The position numbers were made by a program, and so were the translations under genes. DNA of 64,000 nucleotides from JAAYCB01 sp012744395 (GTDB lineage: Bacteria > Planctomycetota > Planctomycetia > Pirellulales > Thermoguttaceae), in the NCBI GenBank assembly GCA_028703175.1, contig JAQVNJ010000009.1:1-64000 (forward strand). The letters run 5' to 3'. Of this stretch, positions 42,269 through 51,106 are shown in pieces (the stretch's first letter is position 1; the number at the start of each line of letters is the position of its first letter). Below the pieces are notes generated by a model, which was not told the DNA's origin, made no database searches, and saw nothing but the letters and a program-made list of their open reading frames with translations.

Positions 42269-43765
42269 TTACAGCGGCCGGACAACCGACATGCTTCGCC
42301 AGTAGTCGAACAACGTTTGGATCGAGAGGACGCCGCCGCCCATGCCGCTCTTGTTGATGCCCGCGTAGGGGACGCCGTGTGGGAAGATGTTGTGCGCGTT
42401 GATCCAGCTGTTCGCCACGACCATTGCCTCGGCGACCCGGTGTGCCCGGGCAAGATCGCTCGACCAGACGCTATTGGCCAGCCCGTAATCGCTCCGGTTG
42501 GCCATCTCGACGGCCTGCTGTTCGTCGCGGAACGAGGCCAGGTAAGCGACGGGGCCAAAAATTTCTTCCCGGGCGGCCACGTTGTCCAGTGATCCGGCCA
42601 GCAGGGCCGGCTTCACGTAGAATCCGTTTTTGCCTGGCACGGCCGCCTCGCCCCCTTCGAGCAGAGCCTCGGCTCCCTCGTCTTGTCCCCGCTCGAGGTA
42701 GCCCAAGACGCGCTGGCGCTGTTTTTCGCTGACCACCGGTCCCATCTGCGTCGCCGAGTCGAACTGGTAGCCGACGACGACCCGCTTCAGCCGTTCGACG
42801 CAGGCCTCCAGAAGTTGGTCATAGACCTTTTCGTGGATCAGCCAACGGGTCGCGTCGCAGCAGACCTGCCCGGTGTGGAAGGTGATCGCCTCGACCAGCT
42901 TATCGGCGGTCCTGGCGACATCCACGTCGTCAAACACGAGGGCCGCGCCTTTGCCGCCCAACTCCAGCTTGACGGGGACGAGATTCGGCCCGCAGGCGGC
43001 CGCCACCAGCCGCCCCACCTCGGGCGAACCGGTGAACGACATCCGTTTGATGCCGCCGTGGGCCGCCAGGGCGGCCCCGGCCACCTCCCCGAAACCCGGA
43101 ATCACGTTGATCACGCCGTCGGGAATGCCCACCTCCTTGGCCAGCTGTCCGAGGTAGATCGTGGAAAGCGGCGTGTCTTCGGCCGGTTTGATCACCACGG
43201 TGTTGCCGGCAGCCAGCGCGGGGGCGATTCCCCAACCGGCCAGCAGGAACGGAAAGTTCCAGGGGAAGATGAATCCACAAGGTCCCCACGGATGGCGGAC
43301 GGTCCACGCCTCGTGCCGGGCGACGGCAAGCGCGCTTCGGCGCTGGACTTGCTGCGCCATGTCGGCGAAGTACCGGATCGTGTCCGCGAAATTCTGCACG
43401 TCCGCTTCGGCCTGCGCGTAGACCTTGCCACAGTCGAGGGCCTCGATCTGGGCAAAGATCGTCTTGCGTTTTTCGACTTCATCGGCCAGGCGGTGTAGCA
43501 GCACCCCCCGGTCGTTCGGCGGCAGCTTCGCCCAATCCGCCTTGGCGAACGCCGCGGCCGCCGCCTGGACGGCTCGGTCCACATCCTCCGGCTGCATCGC
43601 GCAGACCTCGGCGAGGACCTCCTGGCTGCCCGGGTCCACCGTCGTGAACACGGCCTTGTTCGACGCGGCGACCTGCTTGCCGCCGATCACGCCTCCAAGT
43701 GGGCCGGACTTCAAGAACGCCGCCACTTCCGGCATCAGGTTGACGCTGCTGCTTGAGCTTGCCAT
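42269..43765 (-). CDS. NAD(P)-dependent aldehyde dehydrogenase
   Basis: 498 residues, normal length. The cofactor region is GPCGFIFPWNFPFLLAGWG. The catalytic Glu is in KLELGGKGAALVFDD and the catalytic Cys in TFHTGQVCCDATRWLIHE, where the usual A or G after the Cys pair is Asp. The C-terminal signature EEIFGPVAYLASF is intact. FTGSPEVGRLV contacts the cofactor. It oxidises an aldehyde to an acid; the substrate cannot be told. The ATG at 43765 has AAGGAG seven bases upstream. The frame is open further upstream but without homology. Confidence 0.93.
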   Translation of the reverse strand: MASSSSSVNLMPEVAAFLKSGPLGGVIGGKQVAASNKAVFTTVDPGSQEVLAEVCAMQPEDVDRAVQAAAAAFAKADWAKLPPNDRGVLLHRLADEVEKRKTIFAQIEALDCGKVYAQAEADVQNFADTIRYFADMAQQVQRRSALAVARHEAWTVRHPWGPCGFIFPWNFPFLLAGWGIAPALAAGNTVVIKPAEDTPLSTIYLGQLAKEVGIPDGVINVIPGFGEVAGAALAAHGGIKRMSFTGSPEVGRLVAAACGPNLVPVKLELGGKGAALVFDDVDVARTADKLVEAITFHTGQVCCDATRWLIHEKVYDQLLEACVERLKRVVVGYQFDSATQMGPVVSEKQRQRVLGYLERGQDEGAEALLEGGEAAVPGKNGFYVKPALLAGSLDNVAAREEIFGPVAYLASFRDEQQAVEMANRSDYGLANSVWSSDLARAHRVAEAMVVANSWINAHNIFPHGVPYAGINKSGMGGGVLSIQTLFDYWRSMSVVRPL

Positions 43766-44018
43766 CGCGCTGCTCCTTGTGAACTGCCGCTGTTTTCGCT
43801 TCCCCTGGGAGTCGCTCTCCGGGCACTGTCCGCCGGGGATCCGCCCCGCGCTCGGAATGCCTGCTCCGGCGAGCGTGAGCGGTATCATGATAGGGAATCG
43901 GCCAGAACCTGACAACGGACGGCAACCGAGCCGCGGCAGGCCTGCGAGATCTTCCCCTTCCGACGAACGGGAATCTGCCCGCCGCGGATCCGCCCGCCGG
44001 CGACAGTTGGGCCGCGCG

Positions 44019-44693
44019 CTACCGGTCGGGTTCGCCGATCGCGCGGATGTAGCGGGCGAGACGTTCGTAGAGGTCGAGCAGGTTCTGCCACTGGCGCTGC
44101 TCCAGGGTAATCCTCTCGCCCCGCGGGGCGGGCTCCACGGAATGGACCAGGCCGCGGAGCCGGAGATGGAAGTATTGCAGCAACTCGGAGATCTGGGCGG
44201 CCTGGCCGAGGTCCAGTTCGTCGGGCAGTTCCGGCGGGAGGAGCGTGTGCAGCGTCGCCTGGGCATCGCCGCTTTCACTGGTTTGCAGCTCGGAATCCAG
44301 GGAAAACGACGGACTGCACGACTCGCCCCGATCCGGGTCCATCTCGACCCCCGTCGAAAGGTCGGCGCCTCGCAGCTCCGCCAGCCGCGCGGCGATCTGC
44401 TCGCGGGCGCCGACCAGCAGCATCGTCCGCCCCAGGGTCAGCAGGTCGCCCGGCCGCAGCACCCAGAGCTGCACGCTCTCGCCGTTGACCTTCGTCCCAT
44501 TCGTGCTCTGTAGGTCGGTCAGGACGAGCTTCTCCTGGTCATCCTGAATCTTCACGTGGAATCGGCTGACGCGCTCGTCGTTGAGCTGAACGGAATTGCC
44601 CTCCTCGCGGCCAATCGTCAGCGGGGTCGGCATGTTCTCGAAGACGCGGCCGCGGTCGGCTCCGTCGACAATCCGCAATGTGACAAGAGCCAT
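44019..44693 (-). CDS. FHA-domain protein
   Basis: 224 residues. The FHA fold is residues about 5-95: PLTIGREEGNSVQLNDERVS with the phosphothreonine-binding Arg, Ser-x-x-His in SRFHVKIQ, and LTDLQSTNGTKVNGESVQLW. The C-terminal 110 residues are an acidic linker and a helical segment (QISELLQYFHLRLRGLVHSV; WQNLLDLYERLARYIRAIG). It probably binds phosphothreonine partners of Ser/Thr kinases, which are not in this window. Divergent from the beta-helix gene with a 239-base gap. Confidence 0.85.
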   Translation of the reverse strand: MALVTLRIVDGADRGRVFENMPTPLTIGREEGNSVQLNDERVSRFHVKIQDDQEKLVLTDLQSTNGTKVNGESVQLWVLRPGDLLTLGRTMLLVGAREQIAARLAELRGADLSTGVEMDPDRGESCSPSFSLDSELQTSESGDAQATLHTLLPPELPDELDLGQAAQISELLQYFHLRLRGLVHSVEPAPRGERITLEQRQWQNLLDLYERLARYIRAIGEPDR

Positions 44694-44932
44694 AGACCAT
44701 CCCGCTCGGCGAACGAATCGATCCGGACCGATGAAAAGACCGGCAAAACACACACACTCTGCGGTGGCTTATAGCACGGAAGCGAAGGGACGGTCAAGCA
44801 ATCCCCCCAGGTTGGGCGGTCCGCCGGGCCGGTCCCGGCCACCTGTGGAGCCCGTTGCAATCGTGCGGGCCAAATGCGAGACTCGGGGCGCTAGCGGCTT
44901 GGGCCAGAGAATCCCCATCCGGAGGTCACCCC

Positions 44933-46189
44933 GTGAAAACGTCGATCTGTTGGACTTGGCTTGGTGTGGCGGCGGTTGCGGGCAGTCTAATCGTTTCGTG
45001 GGACTGGGCCAGCGCCCAGGAGACCGGCGGCCCGGCCCTGATCCGAGTGGAAGACCACCCCAGTCTCCAGGCGGCCCTGGATGCTCTGCCCGCCGCCGGC
45101 GGCACGGTCGTGCTGCCGCCGGGCGAGTTCCGGCTCGAGCAGCCCCTCGTCCTCACGCGGGGCGACACGCGCGTCGTCGGCGCCGGCGCGGCAACCTGCC
45201 TGCTGAATGTTGGAGCAGGCAAACCGACGCTCATCGTCCGCCCGGCCGACATCGAAAAAAATCCCCGGGCCCGGCTCTGGCGCGTCCAGTTGGCCGATTT
45301 CCGCATTTGCGGCGATCCCGCAGCGATCAACGACAAGAGCACCGAACCGAAGAGCGGCGATGGGCTGTTGGCCACCGCAGTCGACGAGCTGCTGCTCCAC
45401 AACCTGGCCGTGGATCACCATGGCGGAAACGGCATCCGCCTGGTCAACTGCTCCGAGGATCCGCGGGTCAGCGATTCGATCGTGACCTACAATCGCCAGA
45501 CAGGGCTGGCGCTGGAAGGCTGCCACGACATCGTCGTCAGCGCCAATCAGTTCGAGGAGAATCAAGACGCCGTCCGCTGCACCGACAGCTTCAACCTCTG
45601 CATGAACGGCAACAACCTCGACGACCACCTGGGCAACGGCGTGGTGATCGAAAACACCTACGGATCGGTCCTCTCGGGCAATATGATCGAGGAATGCCGG
45701 GGGACGGCGATCGTCTTGGATCGCGACTGCTACGGGATCACGCTCAGCGCCAACGTGATCGCCCACAACAGCGGCGGTGGAATCGAGCTCCGCGATGCCT
45801 GGGGATGCGCCGTCTCCGCCAACACATTCACAATCAACGGCAAGTTCGGGCTCTTGATCGGGCCCGCCGCGGGCAGAATCGCCGTCGGCGCCAACAGCTT
45901 CTGCGACAGCTTCCACGGGGACGAGGCCAAACGCAAGATCGAGCAGAACCATGCCGGCGGAATTGTCCTCAACGGCGCCGCCGACGTCGCCGTTACCGGC
46001 AATGTCTTCTCCGGCCTTTCGACCGACGCGATCGCCGCCGACGCGGGCTGCCGCCGCATCCTGGTCCAGGGGAATATCATCTGCGGGCGGAACGCTCTGG
46101 CCGCGGGCGGCCGCGCCCGGCTGAAGCTCGACGCGGCGGCAAGCGTGGCCGGCGAAGGCAACCTCGTGGAGACCGATTCGCCCCGCTAG
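44933..46189 (+). CDS. Secreted right-handed beta-helix protein
   Basis: 418 residues from a GTG at 44933 with GGAGGTCACCCC upstream. A Sec signal (WTWLGVAAVAGSLIVSWDWASA) precedes HPSLQAALDALPAAGGTVVL, the usual opening of pectate-lyase-like or periplasmic copper-binding-like beta-helices. About ten coils follow (GLALEGCHDIVVSANQFEEN, GVVIENTYGSVLSGNMIEE, AIVLDRDCYGITLSANVIAH, IVLNGAADVAVTGNVFSG). No catalytic Asp cluster stands out, so polysaccharide lyase, hydrolase or epimerase activity cannot be chosen. Confidence 0.85.
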   Translation: MKTSICWTWLGVAAVAGSLIVSWDWASAQETGGPALIRVEDHPSLQAALDALPAAGGTVVLPPGEFRLEQPLVLTRGDTRVVGAGAATCLLNVGAGKPTLIVRPADIEKNPRARLWRVQLADFRICGDPAAINDKSTEPKSGDGLLATAVDELLLHNLAVDHHGGNGIRLVNCSEDPRVSDSIVTYNRQTGLALEGCHDIVVSANQFEENQDAVRCTDSFNLCMNGNNLDDHLGNGVVIENTYGSVLSGNMIEECRGTAIVLDRDCYGITLSANVIAHNSGGGIELRDAWGCAVSANTFTINGKFGLLIGPAAGRIAVGANSFCDSFHGDEAKRKIEQNHAGGIVLNGAADVAVTGNVFSGLSTDAIAADAGCRRILVQGNIICGRNALAAGGRARLKLDAAASVAGEGNLVETDSPR

Positions 46190-46301
46190 GCAGGGGCCGC
46201 AAGCGGCCAGGGCAACCATGGCGATTTCGCGTGGCCGGCGATTCCCGCGCGGCGGCGGGCTCGGCGGGAACATTCCACGTCGCGCGGCACGCAGGCGGAT
46301 C

Positions 46302-47324
46302 ATGTCGTCGAACAACGCTTCTTACGCGAACCATGGAACGCTTCCCGTGGCGCCGCCCGACCTGCCCGCGGCGCTCGCCGCGCTGATCGAGCAGGTGCCG
46401 GCCGGATGGGTCACGACCTACGCGGCGCTGGCCGCGGCGCTCGGCTCGGAGGCCGCCGCGCCCTGGGCCGGCCAGTGGATGCTCGATCACGAACACCGCC
46501 GCGAGTGCCCCTGCCACCGCGTCGTCCGGTCCGATGGCCGGGTGGGGCATTATATCGGCGGCCAGCCGAACCGGAAGATCGCACTCCTGCGGCAGGAAGG
46601 GATCGAGGTGACCGGCGGGCGGATCGAGCCGCGGCGGTTGGAGATGGTGTTTCGCGATTTCCAGACCGATCGCCCCCTGCTTGCGCTTCGTGACATCCAG
46701 CAGGCGTTGAAACAGCGCGTCTCGCTTCGCGGGCGGCGGACGATGCCGGGCCTGGTGGCCGGCGTCGATGTCTCCTACCGGGGCGGCGAGGGCGTGGCGG
46801 CCTATGCCCTCTGGGACCTCCGCGAGGACCGCCTGGCCTGGTCGACGACGCTCCGGCTGCCGGTCCGCTTTCCCTACATTTCCAGCTTCCTGAGCTTTCG
46901 CGAGCTGCCGATCCTCCTGGAATTGATCGAACGCGTCCGCGCCGCCGGCCGGATGGCGGAACTGGTTGTCGTCGACGGCAGTGGAGTCCTCCACCCGCGG
47001 GGCGCGGGGATCGCCTGCCATTTCGGAGTCCTGGCGTCGGTGGCGGCGATTGGGGTCTCCAAGAAGCTGCTCTCGGGCAAGGTCGACCTGGGTGGGATGG
47101 CCCCGGACGAAGCGCGGCCGGTGCTCGTCGGCGGGCGCCGCCGCGGTGTCGCGCTGCGGCCGGCGTCCGGCAGCCGGCGTCCGATCTTCATCTCGCCGGG
47201 ACACCGCATCGGCGTCGGCATGGCCGAACGGGTCGTCCGCCGCCTGCTCCTTGGCCGCCGGTTGCCGGAGCCCCAGTACTGGGCGGATCGCCTCAGCCGC
47301 TCCGCCGCCGCCGGCCGGAGCTGA
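46302..47324 (+). CDS. Alkylguanine-DNA alkyltransferase-endonuclease V fusion
   Basis: 340 residues, two DNA-repair domains. Residues 18-105 are an MGMT-type DNA-binding/acceptor domain (QVPAGWVTTYAALAAALGSE, PCHRVVRSDGRVGHYIGG), with acceptor Cys71 present, unlike Atl proteins that have Trp there. The Arg finger of the AARAVG motif is not seen (AAAPWAGQWM). Residues 115-340 are endonuclease V: Asp156 in LVAGVDVSYRG, Glu201 in ISSFLSFRELP, Asp225 in LVVVDGSGVLHPRGAGIACH. The classical PYIP is PYIS here. It may combine direct reversal of O6-alkylguanine with incision beside deaminated bases. A similar fusion is known, as I recall, from the archaeon Ferroplasma acidarmanus. The ATG at 46302 follows AGGCGG. 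Confidence 0.85.
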   Translation: MSSNNASYANHGTLPVAPPDLPAALAALIEQVPAGWVTTYAALAAALGSEAAAPWAGQWMLDHEHRRECPCHRVVRSDGRVGHYIGGQPNRKIALLRQEGIEVTGGRIEPRRLEMVFRDFQTDRPLLALRDIQQALKQRVSLRGRRTMPGLVAGVDVSYRGGEGVAAYALWDLREDRLAWSTTLRLPVRFPYISSFLSFRELPILLELIERVRAAGRMAELVVVDGSGVLHPRGAGIACHFGVLASVAAIGVSKKLLSGKVDLGGMAPDEARPVLVGGRRRGVALRPASGSRRPIFISPGHRIGVGMAERVVRRLLLGRRLPEPQYWADRLSRSAAAGRS

Positions 47325-47454
47325 GCACGACAGGCCGCCCGGCATATGGACCGCGTCGAAGGAGCGCTCGCAGTGCAAGGGTTGCGTCGAGGAGCCGGGG
47401 CGATGAAAATCGTCTCTGGAGCCCGGTGCCGTGCCCCTCTGGTTCGCCCACCCG

Positions 47455-47480
47455 CCACCAACCACCAACCACCAACCACC
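47455..47480 (+). repeat. Tandem 7-bp repeat (CCACCAA)
   Basis: Nearly four copies of CCACCAA lie immediately before the ATG at 47488 of a predicted secreted protein, where a Shine-Dalgarno sequence would be expected. Such tracts can slip during replication. Confidence 0.6.
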
Positions 47481-47487
47481 CGCCACC

Positions 47488-48636
47488 ATGCCCTCGTTCC
47501 TCCTGCCTCTTGCCGCCCTTGTTTCCGCCGGCGCTGCGGCCGCCGATGATTCGGTAACCGGGCTTGCCGCCACGATCGGGTGGGAGAAGGTGGTCCACCA
47601 GGTCGAAATGGCCGATCCGGTGTTCCCCTCCGCGCCGCGAATCTACAACGTGGTTCAGTTCAAGGATCGCCGCGGTTTTCCCGTCGAATACGCGGTGTCG
47701 TTCGTTACCCCCGTCTGCAACGACAGACAGTGCCAGCTTGTCGAGGCGACCATGGTCTGGGACCCGCCGGGCTACTTCAAGCGGATCGAGTGTTCGCCGG
47801 ACAAGCCGCTCACCAAGAAGGACCATCAGCCGTTCACGGCCGACGACTCCGCCAAGCTCGAGCGGATTTTGAAGGATCGCCAGTCGATTCTGAAGAGTTG
47901 GTCGCTCAAGTACCTGCAAGAGCCGCTGGCCGCGGTTGGCGCCGCGAGCGGCGTGGACGCCGTCACCGCTCCGACGCCGCTCGCGGTCCAAGAGGCGGTG
48001 GTCCAGGACGCCGCGTACACGACCTGGGCCCTGTGGCGCTGGGCCAACGGCGAAATGGCCCAGCGCGTGCGGCGTCTTACGGAACAGTCCGCGACCGAGG
48101 CGTATCTCAAGGAGCTGCTCGTCTCCAATCTCCGCCGCGATGTTGATTTCGCCATCGATTGCGTGAGCGAGCACTATCCGGGCGACGGGCGGTTCGTGGA
48201 GAGCTTTTTTCACGTCCTGGAGCATGGCGCGAGGGAGCAGGTTGTCCGAGCGATCGCCTTCCTCGAGCGGGCCCTGCCTGACAAGCCCCGCTTCCACGCG
48301 CGGCTGATCGATTCCTGCTGCCGGATGCACCCGACGCAGAGTCCCATCGTCCTCCAGCATCTTGCGGCGGCGCCGGACCTCCGCCCGAGCACGCTGGAAG
48401 CGCTCACCGAGCGGCTGCCCGAGTTTTCGTTCTTCCAGGTTCACTTGGTCTTGAGGATCCTCCAGGAGCGGAAGTTCGCCTCGAAAAAGGCGGTCGCCGG
48501 CGTCGCCCGCCTGCTGGCCAGCGACGACTTCTTCATCGCCAGAAGGGCTTGCGAGCACCTGATGGCGCTTGAGTTGGACGCGGAGACCGCCGGCCAGGTG
48601 GCGGCGTTCCGCCAACGGTTTCGGGAACGGTTGTAG
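47488..48636 (+). CDS. Predicted secreted protein with helical repeats, unknown function
   Basis: 382 residues. MPSFLLPLAALVSAGAAAAD is a short Sec signal. Residues about 25-130 form a mixed domain (IYNVVQFKDRRGFPVEYAVS, VCNDRQCQLVEATMVWDPPG) with a Cys pair in CNDRQC. From about residue 170 the protein is helical and HEAT-like (FIDAxx-type units such as REQVVRAIAFLERALPDKPR, PIVLQHLAAAPDLRPSTLEA, KAVAGVARLLASDDFFIARR). I do not recognise the family. There is no Shine-Dalgarno sequence; the ATG is preceded by the 7-bp tandem repeat. Confidence 0.6.
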   Translation: MPSFLLPLAALVSAGAAAADDSVTGLAATIGWEKVVHQVEMADPVFPSAPRIYNVVQFKDRRGFPVEYAVSFVTPVCNDRQCQLVEATMVWDPPGYFKRIECSPDKPLTKKDHQPFTADDSAKLERILKDRQSILKSWSLKYLQEPLAAVGAASGVDAVTAPTPLAVQEAVVQDAAYTTWALWRWANGEMAQRVRRLTEQSATEAYLKELLVSNLRRDVDFAIDCVSEHYPGDGRFVESFFHVLEHGAREQVVRAIAFLERALPDKPRFHARLIDSCCRMHPTQSPIVLQHLAAAPDLRPSTLEALTERLPEFSFFQVHLVLRILQERKFASKKAVAGVARLLASDDFFIARRACEHLMALELDAETAGQVAAFRQRFRERL

Positions 48637-48691
48637 AAACGGGCGGAAGGCCGCCGGTGCGGGCGTTGATCCTGGTTGAGGTTGATTTGCC

Positions 48692-49633
48692 ATGAAGTAT
48701 TCTCGGGTCGAGCCGGGCAAGACGCGGATCGGTTGGATCGGCACGGGCGTGATGGGCGCGAGCATGTGCGGCCACTTGATCAACGCGGGCTATTCGGCCA
48801 CGGTCTTCAACCGCACGCGCGGGAAGGCCGAGGGACTGGTGGCGAAAGGGGCCGCCTGGGCCGATTCGCCCAAGGCGGCGGCCGCGGCCGCCGACGTGGT
48901 GTTCACGATCGTCGGGTATCCGGCCGACGTGCGGAGCGTGATTCTCGGCCCGCAGGGCGCGCTCGGCGGCTGCCGCGAGGGTTCGATCCTCGTCGACATG
49001 ACGACGAGCCAGCCCTCGCTGGCCGTGGAGATCGCCGAATTGGCGGCGCGGAGGGGCGTGGCGAGCATCGACGCGCCGGTTTCCGGGGGCGACGTGGGGG
49101 CGCGCGAGGCGCGGCTGTCGATCATGATCGGCGGCCAGGCCGAAGCGATCGAAGCCCTCCGTCCGTGCTGGGAAGCGATGGGCAAGACGATCGTCCGTCA
49201 AGGCGGACCCGGCGCCGGCCAGCACGCGAAGCTGGTCAACCAGGTGCTGATCGCGACGAACATGATCGGCGTCTGCGAGGCGCTGCTCTACGGCCACAAA
49301 GCGGGCCTCGACCTGGAGACGGTCCTCAAGTCGGTGGCCTCGGGCGCCGCCGGAAGCTGGTCGCTCTCGCATCTCGGGCCGCGGATCATCGCCGGCGACT
49401 TCGATCCGGGGTTCTTCGTCGAGCACTTCATCAAAGACATGGGCATCGCCCTGGATGAAGCGAAACGCATGGGGCTGGCGATGCCGGGCCTGGCGCTGGC
49501 CCACCAGTTGTATCTGGCCGTGGCCGCCCAAGGCCACGCCCGGGCCGGCACCCAGGCCCTGGAATTGGCCCTCGCCTCGCTCTCGGGGATCGACTGGAGG
49601 AAGCGTCAGCAGCAGGCATCGGCGCCCGGGTGA
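48692..49633 (+). CDS. 3-hydroxyisobutyrate dehydrogenase-family (beta-hydroxyacid) oxidoreductase
   Basis: 313 residues, normal for the family. The NAD(P) loop is RIGWIGTGVMGASMCGHLIN near residues 12-31, followed by ATVFNRTRGKAEGL, where the Arg suggests NADP. The substrate signature is SIDAPVSGGDVGAREARLSI and the catalytic Lys is in GAGQHAKLVNQVLIATN near residue 175. It would oxidise 3-hydroxyisobutyrate, tartronate semialdehyde or a similar hydroxyacid. Cytosolic. It starts 55 bases after the preceding gene and may be cotranscribed with it. Confidence 0.9.
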   Translation: MKYSRVEPGKTRIGWIGTGVMGASMCGHLINAGYSATVFNRTRGKAEGLVAKGAAWADSPKAAAAAADVVFTIVGYPADVRSVILGPQGALGGCREGSILVDMTTSQPSLAVEIAELAARRGVASIDAPVSGGDVGAREARLSIMIGGQAEAIEALRPCWEAMGKTIVRQGGPGAGQHAKLVNQVLIATNMIGVCEALLYGHKAGLDLETVLKSVASGAAGSWSLSHLGPRIIAGDFDPGFFVEHFIKDMGIALDEAKRMGLAMPGLALAHQLYLAVAAQGHARAGTQALELALASLSGIDWRKRQQQASAPG

Positions 49634-49931
49634 ACACGGCTCGCCCGCGTGCTTGCGCGATGCGCGGCTGGAAGGCTGGGGTGTTTGGCAGAGATGGACA
49701 ACATCCGGCGTCTCTGACGTTTTCAACGTTTTTTCGCAGCGTGCCCGGCCGTATCGACCGATGAACCACGAAAGCCCGGTCGAGCCCCTGCTGTCTCTTG
49801 TCGCAGCGTGGACGGGGTTGGGCCGGCGGTCCCCAAGAGGACCTTGGGGATTCGTGACCGCGGCATCCCCTGCGGAGAGCATGCTCGGGGGAGGCCGCAC
49901 GAACCAGATCGATCGAAAGGCCGCCCAAGCG

Positions 49932-51023
49932 ATGAAAATCATGCAGATCACCTCCGGCCAGGGGGTTGGCGGAGCCACCACCCACTGCTTGCTGCTGGCG
50001 CGGGAACTGGCCCAGCGGGGCCATCAGATGACGCTCCTCTGCCCTCCGAAGAGCTGGATCGCCGAGCGGGCGGCCACCGAGGGGTTCCCCGTTCTGCAAT
50101 CCGAGTTGCGCCGCTGGCCGCCGGACGATCTCCGCAGGATCGCCGATTTCGTCCGCCAGGCCGGAATCGAGCTGATCCACACGCACATGAGCCGAGCGCA
50201 CTCGTTCGGGATCCTGCTCCGCTGGACCACCGGCGTCCCCTGCGTGGCCACCGCTCACCGCCGCAGCGTGCAACTCCACTGGATGTTCAACGATCTGGTG
50301 ATCGCCGTCTCCAACACGATGCGCCGATTTCATGAAAGCTACAACCTCGTCAAACCGAACCGCATCGTCACGATTCACAACTTCGCGGACGATCGCACGA
50401 TCAGCAGCCAGCCGGGCGAGGTCCGGCAAGACACCCGGCAGAGCCTGAATCTCGCTGACGACGACTTCCTGATCGGAACGATCGGCTCGGTGGTTCCGTC
50501 GAAAGGGCAGCTCTACGTCGTCCGGGCGCTGCCTCGAATCCTCGCCGAAGTCCCCCGTGCCAAGCTGCTCATCGTCGGCGAACTGGAATCTGAATCCTAC
50601 GTCGATCAGATCAACCGCGAGGCGGAGGCTTTGGGCGTCTCGTCGCACCTGCTCTGGGCCGGGCGCCGCGACGACGTCCACCGCATCCTGCCGGCTCTCG
50701 ATCTCAGCGTGCTGGCGTCGCTGAAGGGGGATTTTCCGCTCGCGCTGCTGGAAGCCATGGCGGCCGCCGTTCCGGTCGTGGCCTCCGAGATCGGCGGCGT
50801 CGGCGAATGCGTCGAAGCGGGGGCCAGCGGTCTGCTCGTGCCGCCGGCCGACGCCAGCGCCCTGGCCGCGGCCGTTGTCTCCCTTGCCGGAGACTCCCCG
50901 CGCCGGCGCGCCATGGGCGAGGCGGGCCAGAAACGATTGTTCGAGTGTTTTTCCACGGAGTCGCAAATCGACGGCATCGAACACGCGCTGGCCGAAGTCG
51001 TCCGCCGCGCCCGTGCAGCATGA
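49932..51023 (+). CDS. GT4-family glycosyltransferase
   Basis: 363 residues. The N-terminal GT-B half starts MKIMQITSGQGVGGATTHCL; the C-terminal half starts near LNLADDDFLIGTIGSVVPSK. The nucleotide-sugar site includes FPLALLEAMAAAVPVVASEI with the E-x7-E pattern, GGVGECVEAGASGLLVPPAD and DLSVLASLKGDFP. No signal or membrane segment. It is likely to act on a lipid-linked or surface glycan at the cytoplasmic face. The frame is open 300 bases upstream, but the domain begins at 49932. Confidence 0.9.
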   Translation: MKIMQITSGQGVGGATTHCLLLARELAQRGHQMTLLCPPKSWIAERAATEGFPVLQSELRRWPPDDLRRIADFVRQAGIELIHTHMSRAHSFGILLRWTTGVPCVATAHRRSVQLHWMFNDLVIAVSNTMRRFHESYNLVKPNRIVTIHNFADDRTISSQPGEVRQDTRQSLNLADDDFLIGTIGSVVPSKGQLYVVRALPRILAEVPRAKLLIVGELESESYVDQINREAEALGVSSHLLWAGRRDDVHRILPALDLSVLASLKGDFPLALLEAMAAAVPVVASEIGGVGECVEAGASGLLVPPADASALAAAVVSLAGDSPRRRAMGEAGQKRLFECFSTESQIDGIEHALAEVVRRARAA

Positions 51024-51106
51024 CCCGGGCCGGCCCTCGACCGGCGGTGGCGTCGCCGCGGCGCGCGAGCCGCGATTCCACCGGCGGAGCGCCATAACGG
51101 ACTGCC

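Noticed and set aside
49710..49740. Possible terminator at the ACGTTTTCAACGTTTTTT tract
   Set aside because: The stem would be only four or five base pairs and the T-run lies inside it rather than after it.
49640..49931. A longer N-terminus for the GT4 glycosyltransferase from an ATG at 49761
   Set aside because: The added residues are not GT-like and the Rossmann start MKIMQITSGQG is a typical first strand.
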